This document shows, piece after piece, positions 32,289 to 41,775 of a stretch of 64,000 nt of DNA. Source of the stretch: Rugosibacter sp. (lineage in GTDB: Bacteria > Pseudomonadota > Gammaproteobacteria > Burkholderiales > Rhodocyclaceae); the NCBI GenBank assembly GCA_030645365.1, contig JAUSMB010000047.1, positions 26,317-90,316 of the forward strand, given 5' to 3'. The notes below the pieces were generated by a model. The model did not search any database and had not been told where the DNA came from. It saw only the letters and a list, made by a program, of their open reading frames with translations. How positions within the stretch are numbered: the stretch's first letter is position 1; each line of letters opens with the position of its first letter. Both the position numbers and the translations under genes were made by a program.

Positions 32289-33710
32289 ATGAATATCCAT
32301 TATCCAAAATCGTTCTTCAAGCTACTGTCAGCCGGCTTTTTGCTGGCGGTTTTGCCATTGATTATTGGGTTGCTGATTAATACCGTCGCCATACAGCGAC
32401 TATCGACACAAAGCCAGCGTGCTGTTTATGATGCCGCGCGAGTGACCCATGCCGCAAGAGAATTAAGCGAAACGGCCAATTCATTGGAACGCGTTGCGCA
32501 ACAGAGTGTCATCTTGAAAGATCCGACTTTATGGAAGAGCTACCTCACTTTGCATCAACGCTTTGTAAATGCCAGCGCACAATTGAGCGAGTTGCCACTT
32601 GAAGCCTCCATGCGGCTAGAGCTAACGGCCTTGCAGCAAGAAGAACAGCAACTCAATGCCTATCTCGTAAAAATTGGCATTGATGCGACGGGCGCGACGG
32701 ATGCAGCGATTCGATATGCTGATATTGCCGATACAACGCGGCAGTTATTAACACGTTCGAGCAAGGTGATCGATAAAGAGGCAGAGTCTTTGCGCGTGTT
32801 GGCAGAGCAAACGGAGATACAAGTTAAAAGGCAACTTTTCTTGTTGCTGCCTTTGTCGATCTTCATCGTTGCCGGGTTTACGCATCTTCTCGCTAAGCCG
32901 ATTGCCCAACTGGAACAGGGTATTCGTGATCTGGGCGAACGTCGGCTTGAAACCCGGATCGAAGTGAACGGTCCTGATGACTTGAAGCAGCTGGGTGATC
33001 GGCTGGATTGGTTGCGGTTACGTTTGGTTCAGCTGGGGGAACAAAAAAGCCGTTTTTTGCGCCAGATTTCGCATGAGCTAAAAACACCTTTAACGGCATT
33101 ACGCGAAGGGTCGGATTTATTATCCGAGGAAATTGCAGGGCCGTTAACAGAAAAGCAGCGTGAAATTGTCTATATCCTGCGTCAACATAGTCTTGACTTG
33201 CAACGTCTGATTGAAGATCTGTTGCGTCATGGTGAGTCGGAGTTTCAGCAAACACCGCTTAAATTGCAACCGGTAAAACCTATTGAAATCATTGCGAAGG
33301 TAATCGATAAGCAACACTTGGCGATGGCCTCACGACATATCAAGTTAGATAGGCAAGTTGATGATTTTGTTTTGCGTACAGATCCCGAGCGATTGCGTAT
33401 CGTGTTTGACAATCTGCTGTCTAATGCTATTAAGTACTCTCCTGCAAATGGCACGATTACCGTGTCGGCAAAAAAAAATGACAATCATGTTTTGCTATCC
33501 GTGATTGATGAGGGCCCAGGTGTCGCGGATGAAGAGATGGATAATTTGTTTGATCCGTTTTATCGCGGACAGGCCGTAGCTGCTGGCGTTGTCAAAGGCT
33601 CGGGGTTGGGATTGTCGATTGCCAAAGAACATGTACTCACCTTGGGAGGGGAAATAACCGTTGGCCGAGGAAAAGGACACTTCACGGTACAACTCCCTTT
33701 AAATATATGA
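32289..33710 (+). CDS. glrK: Sensor histidine kinase GlrK/QseE-like
   Basis: Two TM segments, HAMP, ISHELKTPLTALREGSDLL, HATPase; gene order with lipoprotein and sigma54 regulator. Confidence 0.88.
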   Translation: MNIHYPKSFFKLLSAGFLLAVLPLIIGLLINTVAIQRLSTQSQRAVYDAARVTHAARELSETANSLERVAQQSVILKDPTLWKSYLTLHQRFVNASAQLSELPLEASMRLELTALQQEEQQLNAYLVKIGIDATGATDAAIRYADIADTTRQLLTRSSKVIDKEAESLRVLAEQTEIQVKRQLFLLLPLSIFIVAGFTHLLAKPIAQLEQGIRDLGERRLETRIEVNGPDDLKQLGDRLDWLRLRLVQLGEQKSRFLRQISHELKTPLTALREGSDLLSEEIAGPLTEKQREIVYILRQHSLDLQRLIEDLLRHGESEFQQTPLKLQPVKPIEIIAKVIDKQHLAMASRHIKLDRQVDDFVLRTDPERLRIVFDNLLSNAIKYSPANGTITVSAKKNDNHVLLSVIDEGPGVADEEMDNLFDPFYRGQAVAAGVVKGSGLGLSIAKEHVLTLGGEITVGRGKGHFTVQLPLNI

Positions 33711-33716
33711 CCCGCC

Positions 33717-34235
33717 ATGAAAAATTTTTATAACTATTTATTCCTAGGGTTACTCCTGGCCCTGATCTCAGGCTGTGCAACCATTAAACCGGCAGAAGTT
33801 GTTGCGCCCCCCAGACAGGTGTATTGGAGTGCATCAGGTGGTGCGAGCGCATTGCTTACTTATTTTGATCAACTACGCTTGTTGTCGGCACCCGAGCTTG
33901 CCAAGGAAACCGAACGCGCACGCAAGAATTATGCGAAAGATAAATCGACTTTCTATCAACTTCAATATGCCATTGCCTTGTCTGTTCCTGGCGGAGACAT
34001 CCGCCAGGCGCAACAATTGCTTGATCCCTTGGTCAAGGAAACGAGGCGTCGTGATCTTCCACTTCGTGCTTTGGCTGTTATGGTGAGTACCAACCTGGCC
34101 GAACGCCAAAGATTGGAGGAGGCATTGCAAACCCAAATTCGCCGTGCAGATGATCTTGATGCCAAGCTTGAAGCGTTAAAGGGTATCGAGAAAAAAATGA
34201 TGCAGCGTGAGGATGTGATCAAAGGAAAACCATGA
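33717..34235 (+). CDS. QseG-like lipoprotein
   Basis: Lipobox LISGCATI; located between glrK and glrR. Confidence 0.75.
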   Translation: MKNFYNYLFLGLLLALISGCATIKPAEVVAPPRQVYWSASGGASALLTYFDQLRLLSAPELAKETERARKNYAKDKSTFYQLQYAIALSVPGGDIRQAQQLLDPLVKETRRRDLPLRALAVMVSTNLAERQRLEEALQTQIRRADDLDAKLEALKGIEKKMMQREDVIKGKP

Positions 34236-35611
34236 GCTCGCCGAATGCAAAAAATAGCGCACAAACTCGGCTACAAACGCGATCACAGATTTTATTGGTT
34301 GATGATGACCCGGATTTGCTTCGCCTGTTGACCATTCGGCTCGAGGCGGCAGGATATGGCGTCATAACGACAGACAAGGCAGAACACGCACTAGCCATGA
34401 TTGCGGTTGAACGGCCACATCTGGTGATTACCGATCTGCGTATGCCGGGTATGGATGGTTCGGCATTGTTTGAGGCGATCAACGCGACGCATCCGGCGCT
34501 ACCCGTGATCATACTCACGGCGCATGGCACCATTCCGGATGCGATTGCCGCGACAAATCGTGGCGTGTTTGGCTATCTGACCAAGCCTTATGACGCCAAG
34601 GTGCTGATTGCTCAAGTGGAGCAGGCGTTGCGCTTTTCTGTCAGTGACAATACTGAGGCTATGAGCGAGCAAACATGGCGAGCAGGTATTGTTACCCAAA
34701 GCCCCATCATGGAAGGTCTTTTGGCGCAAGCCCGATTGGTTGCTGCTAGCGACGCCAGTGTCATGCTGTATGGAGAATCAGGCACCGGAAAAGAGTTGTT
34801 GGCCCAGGCAATTCATTTTGCCAGCGCACGGTCTGAGGCGAATTTTGTCGCTGTGAATTGCGGGGCAATCCCTGAAAACCTTCTGGAATCCGAACTTTTT
34901 GGCTATGTGCGCGGGGCATTTACCGGAGCGAATAAAGACTACGCAGGGTTAGTCAGGGAGGCCGATGGTGGCACGCTTTTCCTGGATGAGATTGGTGATA
35001 TGCCTTTGCCATTACAAGTGAAATTGCTGCGCATGCTCGAGCAGCGCGAGGTGAGGCCACTAGGTGAGGCTAAATCGCATCGTGTGGATATTCGTGTCAT
35101 TAGTGCTACACACCGCGATCTGGAGGTGGAAATGGCCGAAGGACGGTTTCGTAGCGATTTGTTTTATCGCCTCAAGGTGGTGGCGCTGGCGATTCCATCA
35201 TTGGCTGAACGGCGTGACGATATTCCTCTGCTGGCCAGGTATTTCCTACACAAGATCTCGGAAAGCTACCGAAAGGAAGTTAATGGATTTGCGCCGGAGG
35301 CAATGGAGATTTTAGTTCGTGCCAGTTGGCCCGGTAACGTGCGTCAACTGCTCAATGTCGTAGAGCAGGCAGTTGCCTTGTCTACCGGATCCATCGTACC
35401 ACTTGCACTGGTACAAAATGCCATTCGGGAGCTGGAAGACATTATCCCCTTCGATGAAGCACGGCGTCGCTTTGAAGCCGATTACCTGGCGCGGCTGCTC
35501 AAAATGACGGGGGGTAACGTTGCGAGTGCTGCCACTTTGGCGCAGCGAAATCGCACGGATTTTTACAAACTCCTGCAGCGCCATTCTATGGATCCGTCGT
35601 TGTTCAAGTAA
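34232..35611 (+). CDS. glrR: Sigma54-dependent response regulator GlrR/QseF-like
   Basis: REC domain, GESGTGKELLAQAIH, GAFTGA, C-terminal HTH. Confidence 0.93.
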   Translation: MSSPNAKNSAQTRLQTRSQILLVDDDPDLLRLLTIRLEAAGYGVITTDKAEHALAMIAVERPHLVITDLRMPGMDGSALFEAINATHPALPVIILTAHGTIPDAIAATNRGVFGYLTKPYDAKVLIAQVEQALRFSVSDNTEAMSEQTWRAGIVTQSPIMEGLLAQARLVAASDASVMLYGESGTGKELLAQAIHFASARSEANFVAVNCGAIPENLLESELFGYVRGAFTGANKDYAGLVREADGGTLFLDEIGDMPLPLQVKLLRMLEQREVRPLGEAKSHRVDIRVISATHRDLEVEMAEGRFRSDLFYRLKVVALAIPSLAERRDDIPLLARYFLHKISESYRKEVNGFAPEAMEILVRASWPGNVRQLLNVVEQAVALSTGSIVPLALVQNAIRELEDIIPFDEARRRFEADYLARLLKMTGGNVASAATLAQRNRTDFYKLLQRHSMDPSLFK

Positions 35612-35612
35612 C

Positions 35613-35630
35613 TGTCGCCACAGTGCGACA
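35613..35630. promoter_or_regulatory. Predicted GlrR binding site 1
   Basis: TGTC-GCCACAGTGC-GACA matches the enterobacterial GlrR pattern TGTC-N10-GACA. Confidence 0.7.
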
Positions 35631-35677
35631 GTAAAAATCATTAGGGTTCATCGGGTTGTAAAACCTTTGCAGCGATC

Positions 35678-35695
35678 TGTCGCCTGATGGCGACA
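35678..35695. promoter_or_regulatory. Predicted GlrR binding site 2
   Basis: TGTC-GCCTGATGGC-GACA. Confidence 0.75.
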
Positions 35696-35759
35696 GATTA
35701 TCATGCCGTGGAAATTGCTCGGCTAGCATAACCTATTGAAATTTATTATAAAAATAATC

Positions 35760-35775
35760 TGGCATGGTGATTGCT
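35760..35775 (+). promoter_or_regulatory. Sigma54 promoter
   Basis: TGGCATGGTGATTGCT vs TGGCAC-N5-TTGCW; downstream of the two GlrR sites. Confidence 0.75.
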
Positions 35776-35891
35776 TTTACCCATGGGTAGTTGAGCATTG
35801 CATCAAAGTGCCCAATTCTTTACCTATCGGAAAAAAGATTGATACCTCATGTTCACATGAGCCCCTGATCAGAAAAGAGAGAAGCGAAAAA

Positions 35892-36461
35892 ATGCAAGCT
35901 CGTCCCAAACTACTTTATCCATTAATGGTGATTGCAGCGATTGCCGTTACCGTGTTTAGCTTGCTAGGCATCGCGACTTTAACCGGAACCCTACCGCTGG
36001 CTCATTCCGAAGCGGGTACGGCATCTACGGCATCATCTATTGCGAAAGCTACACAGGAACTACTGCCAGAGTCTGGTACGAGTTCAGCTAGGCGCGACCG
36101 CACAGTAACTTCTGCCTGCCGTTACTGCGGCGTCGTGGAATCAGTGAGCCTGGTCGAAATGAAAGGTCAGGGCAGTGGCGTGGGGGCAATTGCCGGAGGA
36201 GTTGCCGGCGCCCTGGTAGGCAATAGCATCGGTCAAGGTAATGGCCGCACTGCGATGACTCTTTTAGGTGGCGCTGGTGGTGCCTACGCGGGCAATGAGA
36301 TCGAAAAAAATACGCACAAAACTTCGTCGTATCGCATCCGAGTGCGTATGGAGAATGGCCGGCTACACACGCTCTATCAGCGTAATCCGCCGGCGGTGGC
36401 AGCTGGCGATCACGTGAAAGTTGTTGGTAGTGTGATTGCACAGCAATCATCGAGTAGTTAA
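35892..36461 (+). CDS. Glycine-zipper 2TM-domain envelope protein
   Basis: GVGAIAGGVAGALVGNSIGQGNGRTAMTLLGGAGGAYAGNEIEKN; ATG at 35892. Confidence 0.88.
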   Translation: MQARPKLLYPLMVIAAIAVTVFSLLGIATLTGTLPLAHSEAGTASTASSIAKATQELLPESGTSSARRDRTVTSACRYCGVVESVSLVEMKGQGSGVGAIAGGVAGALVGNSIGQGNGRTAMTLLGGAGGAYAGNEIEKNTHKTSSYRIRVRMENGRLHTLYQRNPPAVAAGDHVKVVGSVIAQQSSSS

Positions 36462-36659
36462 GCGTTCTGAACTTGATTCGTTTTTCCGGCCGAGATGGTC
36501 CTCGGCAATCATTAGAGAAGGAGATGCAGTATGAAAAAGCGCCGCATAAAACAACGGTTAGCCCTGAGTACTATTTTTATTTAGTAGCACAAGGTTTAGT
36601 AGCACAAGGGCCGGATGATCGTCCGGTTGTTCTGTAGTCATTTCTGAAAAGGAAAATTC

Positions 36660-37247
36660 ATGTTTAAAACTCAAGAGTTAACTGGCAAGTCCGATGGATC
36701 GAATAGTGCGCGTGGTCTGTTTGGCCGACCATCGACTCCCATGCCGGCACCGGTAACCAAACCCTTTGCAGCTCAACCGCTACCCATGGCAGACGCTAGA
36801 AACCCGGTCCCTTCTGATACTTCATCTGCCTCTGACTCTGCCACACAATTGAAAGCCGAGAAAAGTGTTGGCAACCGGCTGCTCGTAGGCCCCGATGTCA
36901 AGCTCAAGGGCGCAGAAATTCTTGATTGCGATACGCTGGTTGTGGAGGGCAGGGTCGAAGCGACCATGGATAGCCATATCATCCGCATTGCCGAACAGGG
37001 CATATTCTGTGGCACCGTGAGTATCGATACGGCAGAAATACACGGTGTCTTTGAGGGTGAACTCACTGCCCGAAGCCAGTTGATCATTCATGCGACTGGT
37101 CGCGTTACTGGCAAGATCCGTTATGGAAAAATTCTGATTGAAGAAGGCGGGCAGATATGTGGCGACATTCAGTCAACGGCCCAGAATCATCCGGAAGTCA
37201 AGGCGGAAGTCAGGACTATCGGAGCCGCTATCCGGCGTGACGGATAA
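36660..37247 (+). CDS. Bactofilin-family polymer-forming protein
   Basis: DTLVVEGRVEATMDSHIIRIAEQGIFCGTVSIDTAEIHGVFEGELTARSQLIIHATGRVTGKI. Confidence 0.88.
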   Translation: MFKTQELTGKSDGSNSARGLFGRPSTPMPAPVTKPFAAQPLPMADARNPVPSDTSSASDSATQLKAEKSVGNRLLVGPDVKLKGAEILDCDTLVVEGRVEATMDSHIIRIAEQGIFCGTVSIDTAEIHGVFEGELTARSQLIIHATGRVTGKIRYGKILIEEGGQICGDIQSTAQNHPEVKAEVRTIGAAIRRDG

Positions 37248-37376
37248 TCATCCTGGGCGCTTTCTAAATTAAAAGCCGGCACCACCAGTTGCGGTTTTTT
37301 TTCTGAACGCGTAAGAAGATTGAGCTTACGGGGAGGACTGAGCCTACGGGGAAATATTGTATCTTTGCCAGTAGCC

Positions 37377-40300
37377 ATGAATACATCCAATCTCCCCGAG
37401 CCCGATCAGGATGCTATCCAGCGGGTGGTCAAGGTTCGCCGCGATTACAACTCCTGGGTTGCAACTGAAACCATTGAGGATTACGCCCTGCGTTTTACTC
37501 CCCGTGGCTTTCGTCGTTGGTCGGAAATGCGCGTGGCAAATACAGCTTTTGGCACCGCTTCCTTTTTGGTGCTTGAGGCGATAGGCGCAACCTTATTGGT
37601 GAACTACGGTTTCGCTAATGCGGTATGGGCAATTCTGAGCACCGGGCTGATCATTTTTGCGGCCAGCCTACCCATCTGTTTTTACTCCGCGCGTTACGGG
37701 GTGGATATGGACTTGCTGACTCGTGGGGCAGGTTTTGGCTACATTGGTTCCACTATTACTTCGCTGATCTACGCAACGTTTACCTTTATTTTTTTTGCTC
37801 TGGAAGCCGCGATCATGGCCTATGCGCTGGATCTGGCTTTCCATATTCCTCCTAGCATTGGTTATTTCATCAGTGCTTTAGCGGTGATACCCCTCGTGAC
37901 TCATGGGGTCACAACGATTAGCCGTTTCCAGACATGGACCCAACCGGTCTGGATTGCACTGCTGGTACTGCCTTATTTTTATGTCCTGAAGGCCAATCCC
38001 GGCATTCTGGAAGAGATACGCCATTTCAGCGGCGCGGGTAGCGCAGATTTTGATTTCCACCTGTTTGGCGCCGCACTGACGGTGGGGATTGCCCTGATCA
38101 CCCAGACGGGTGAACAGGCGGATTATCTGCGCTTCATGCCCGAACGTACGGCCAAAAACAAGTGGCGCTGGACGCTTGCTCTGTTGATTGGCGGTCCGGG
38201 GTGGATTGTGCCGGGGATAGCCAAGATGCTGGGTGGTGTGTTACTAGCGTATCTGGCGATACGTGGTGGGATATTCTTAGAGAAGGCGGTGGATCCCAAT
38301 CAAATGTACCTGCTGGCCTATGGCTATATGCTACCTTCCCCTGGCTTGGCAGTCGCCATGACTGTACTGTTTGTTGTGATCTCGCAACTCAAGATCAATG
38401 TTACTAATGCTTATGCAGGCTCTCTGGCCTGGTCCAACTTTTTTTCCCGGCTCACGCATAGCCATCCGGGGCGCATTGTTTGGGTGGTATTCAATGCATT
38501 GATTGCGTTGATGTTGATGGAGATGAATGTATTCCAGGCACTCAAGGATGTGCTTGGGCTGTATTCCAATATCGCCATCGCCTGGATGACTACCGTGTTA
38601 GCTGATTTGATCATCAATAAACCGTTGGGACTTTCTCCTGCGGGGATCGAATTTAAACGAGCAAATCTGTATGACATCAATCCGGTAGGGGTGGGGGCGA
38701 TGAGCATCGCTTCGGTACTTTCGGTAGTCGCCTATGCCGGCATCTTTGGCCCGGGGGCTGAAGCATTTTCTGCAATCATTGCCCTGGTGGCCGCTTTAAT
38801 GACATCGCCGCTGATTGCCTGGGCAACCAAGGGGCGCTATTACTTGGTGCGCATGCCCAAGGCAGCACCGGCTTCTGGCACATTGCAACGTTGTTGTATT
38901 TGTGAACGCGAGTATGAGGTGGAGGACATGGCGCGTTGTCCGGCCTATCAGGACACCATTTGTTCTTTGTGCTGCTCGCTGGATGCTCGTTGCAATGACC
39001 TGTGCAGGCCGGATGCCCGCCTGACGGCGCAATGGACTGCCTTGATTCGCCGGCTGTTGCCGCGAGTGGTATCACCTTACCTGGAAAGGGGGCTGGCGCA
39101 TTATCTGCTGCTCATGGCGGCTATCGCGCCTTTACTGGCTTTGGTGCTGGGGCTGCTTTACCACTACGAATTGCGTCGCTTGGCTGGGGCTGAATCCGCG
39201 ATTGCTATCCTGTTGGGCCAATCCTTTGTACGGACGTATGCAGTGTTGTTGTTTGTGTCAGGGATTGCAGCCTGGTGGCTGGTGCTGACACAGAAGAGCC
39301 GTCAAGTTGCCCAGGAAGAATCCAATCGCCAGACACACTTGCTGATACGGGAGATTGCGTCCCACCGACATACCGACGAGCAATTGCAGAAGGCTAGGGA
39401 AATTGCGGAGCAGGCCAACCAGGCAAAGAGTCGTTACATCACGTCTATCAGCCACGAACTGCGTACACCGCTGAACAGCATCCTGGGCTATGCACAAATT
39501 CTGGATGGCGATCCTGGCGTTCCCCCCAATCGTCGTCAGGCAGTCAATGTCATCCGGCGAAGTGGCGATCATTTGCTTTCTCTGATTGAAGGCACGCTGG
39601 ATATTGCCCGCATTGAGAGCGGCAAGTTCACTCTGGATGTGCGGCCACTGGATTTTCAAGACTTCATCCAACATCTTGTCGGCATGGTGGAGCAACAGGC
39701 AAGGCAGAAAGGACTGGATTTTTTCTACGATGCCTCTGCGGGATCCCTGCCGCTTGTTGTTCGTACGGATGAAAAGCGTTTACGACAGATATTGCTGAAT
39801 GTGCTAGGCAACGCGGTCAAGTTTACAGTGCGTGGCCGGGTAACTTTAAGGCTGCGTTACCAGCGCGAGATGGCATTTTTTTCAATCGAGGATACGGGGC
39901 CAGGAATCGCCGAGTCTGAGCTATCAGCGGTTTTTGAGCCTTTCTCACGTGGGAGTGCTACTTATATCGGTGCTACTGGCGGTGCGGGAATTGGGCTGAC
40001 CATTGCGCGCATGCTGACAGATATGATGGGCGGCGAAATCACCCTAGATAGTGAATTGGGCAAGGGGAGCTGTTTTTCCTTGCGGTTTTATCTGCCAAGT
40101 GTGCATGGAGAGCAAGCGTCCAAAGTAGAGCCTCTGGAGCGGATTGGGTACCTAGGCGAACGGCGGCGTATCCTTGTTGTGGATAACGAGCAGGTCGACC
40201 GGCAACTGCTGGCGAATATGCTGGAACCCCGTGGTTTTCAAGTTGACCAGGCGGAGAACGGACAAGCTTGTCTGGAGAGGACTGATGGGTTTAAGCCGCA

Positions 40301-40790
40301 CGTGATTTTTATGGATTTGGCCATGCCAGGCATGGATGGATGGGAAACCATACGCCGCATTCGTGAAGCAGGATTGAGCGATGCCAGAATATGCGTACTC
40401 TCCGCCAATGCATTCGAGAAGAATGTGGATAATTTGTTTGGTATCTCTGGCGCGAATTTCATTGTCAAGCCATTCCGGGTGAGCGATGTATTGGACTGGA
40501 TCGGCACGCAACTGGAACTGGAATGGGTGTATTCCGCAATGCCGGCCGCTAGCGTGGTTTCTGATGTGTTGCCACCGGCCATTGTGCCGCCGGGGCCGGA
40601 GCATCTGGCAACATTGCGGGAAATGATCGGCTTGGGTTACATGCGCGGCATACTCGAAAAAATCGATATGATTGAGCAACTTGATTCCGTACATGGCGAG
40701 TTTGTCCATGTGATGCGGACTTTGGCTGAGCGGTTCCAGTTTGAGCCCATGAAGGAGATTTTGCGCAAATATGAGCATGACGCCCATTGA
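37377..40790 (+). CDS. NCS1/cytosine-permease-like transporter fused to histidine kinase and receiver domain
   Basis: N-terminal ~12 TM permease; Cys-rich linker CCICEREYEVEDMARCPAYQDTICSLCCSLDARCNDLCRPDA; SHELRTPLNSILGYAQIL; REC VIFMDLAMPGMDGWETIRRIR; ATG at 37377. Confidence 0.88.
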   Translation: MNTSNLPEPDQDAIQRVVKVRRDYNSWVATETIEDYALRFTPRGFRRWSEMRVANTAFGTASFLVLEAIGATLLVNYGFANAVWAILSTGLIIFAASLPICFYSARYGVDMDLLTRGAGFGYIGSTITSLIYATFTFIFFALEAAIMAYALDLAFHIPPSIGYFISALAVIPLVTHGVTTISRFQTWTQPVWIALLVLPYFYVLKANPGILEEIRHFSGAGSADFDFHLFGAALTVGIALITQTGEQADYLRFMPERTAKNKWRWTLALLIGGPGWIVPGIAKMLGGVLLAYLAIRGGIFLEKAVDPNQMYLLAYGYMLPSPGLAVAMTVLFVVISQLKINVTNAYAGSLAWSNFFSRLTHSHPGRIVWVVFNALIALMLMEMNVFQALKDVLGLYSNIAIAWMTTVLADLIINKPLGLSPAGIEFKRANLYDINPVGVGAMSIASVLSVVAYAGIFGPGAEAFSAIIALVAALMTSPLIAWATKGRYYLVRMPKAAPASGTLQRCCICEREYEVEDMARCPAYQDTICSLCCSLDARCNDLCRPDARLTAQWTALIRRLLPRVVSPYLERGLAHYLLLMAAIAPLLALVLGLLYHYELRRLAGAESAIAILLGQSFVRTYAVLLFVSGIAAWWLVLTQKSRQVAQEESNRQTHLLIREIASHRHTDEQLQKAREIAEQANQAKSRYITSISHELRTPLNSILGYAQILDGDPGVPPNRRQAVNVIRRSGDHLLSLIEGTLDIARIESGKFTLDVRPLDFQDFIQHLVGMVEQQARQKGLDFFYDASAGSLPLVVRTDEKRLRQILLNVLGNAVKFTVRGRVTLRLRYQREMAFFSIEDTGPGIAESELSAVFEPFSRGSATYIGATGGAGIGLTIARMLTDMMGGEITLDSELGKGSCFSLRFYLPSVHGEQASKVEPLERIGYLGERRRILVVDNEQVDRQLLANMLEPRGFQVDQAENGQACLERTDGFKPHVIFMDLAMPGMDGWETIRRIREAGLSDARICVLSANAFEKNVDNLFGISGANFIVKPFRVSDVLDWIGTQLELEWVYSAMPAASVVSDVLPPAIVPPGPEHLATLREMIGLGYMRGILEKIDMIEQLDSVHGEFVHVMRTLAERFQFEPMKEILRKYEHDAH

Positions 40791-41718
40791 TAGAAACAGC
40801 CAGGACGTCGTCCTGATTGTGGATGACGTGCCAGAAAACCTATCCTTGTTGTATGACGCGCTGGATGAAGCGGGCTATGCGGTGTTGGTGGCGACGAATG
40901 GGGAAAGTGCCTTGCAGCGCGCACGCCAGAGTTTGCCTGATGTCATTTTGCTGGATGCCTTGATGCCCGGCATGGATGGATTCGAGGTGGCCAGAAATTT
41001 GAAGGCCGAGGCCGAGACGCAGCGTATCCCCATCATCTTCATGACCGGATTGACGGAAACAGAGCACGTGGTCGCGGCCTTCGCTGCTGGCAGTGTTGAC
41101 TATGTCACCAAACCCATCCGGCCATCCGAAGTGCTGGCCCGCATTGCGGCCCATGTACGGAGCGCCCGGCAGACTCAGCAGGCACGCAGCGTGCTGGATG
41201 CTTATGGCCAGGCCTGCATGTCCATGCGGCCAACGGATGGCGTGATGCTATGGCAAACCCCGCTGGCGCGTACCCTATTGCTGAAATACGGCGGACAGGA
41301 TGAGCGCCAGTTTGTCTCACGCATACACAAATGGTTGCAAGTTGCCTTAACTAAGCCCCCCCCACCTGTACCTTTGGAAACTACTGGTGATGAAGGACGA
41401 ATGATATGCACCCTGCATGGACATACCGATGAAGGGGAGTGCCTGCTGGTGCTGCGTGAGGAAAGTGATGCAGCCATGACTAGGGCATTGGTGGATTCTT
41501 TCGGGCTCACGGTGCGCGAAGCGGAAGTACTGTACTGGGTGATCTATGGCAAGACCAATCGGGACATTGGGGACATTCTGGGAATTAGCCACCGGACGAT
41601 CAACAAGCACACGGAAAATCTATTTGAAAAACTCGGTGTGGAAACCCGCACTTCCGCAGCGGCGGTAGCTATGCGTCGCTTGCAACTACCTAAGCAAACT
41701 ACACCCCCCAAATCCTGA
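40771..41718 (+). CDS. LuxR-type response regulator
   Basis: REC LLDALMPGMDGFEVARNLK; HTH LTVREAEVLYWVIYGKTNRDIGDILGISHRTINKHTENLFEKLGV; overlaps the kinase gene. Confidence 0.92.
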   Translation: MSMTPIDRNSQDVVLIVDDVPENLSLLYDALDEAGYAVLVATNGESALQRARQSLPDVILLDALMPGMDGFEVARNLKAEAETQRIPIIFMTGLTETEHVVAAFAAGSVDYVTKPIRPSEVLARIAAHVRSARQTQQARSVLDAYGQACMSMRPTDGVMLWQTPLARTLLLKYGGQDERQFVSRIHKWLQVALTKPPPPVPLETTGDEGRMICTLHGHTDEGECLLVLREESDAAMTRALVDSFGLTVREAEVLYWVIYGKTNRDIGDILGISHRTINKHTENLFEKLGVETRTSAAAVAMRRLQLPKQTTPPKS

Positions 41719-41775
41719 GAACCCTCCCTAGAACCTTAGGGACAGGAGAGGGGGAACCGGTAGGGACGTGCGGCT

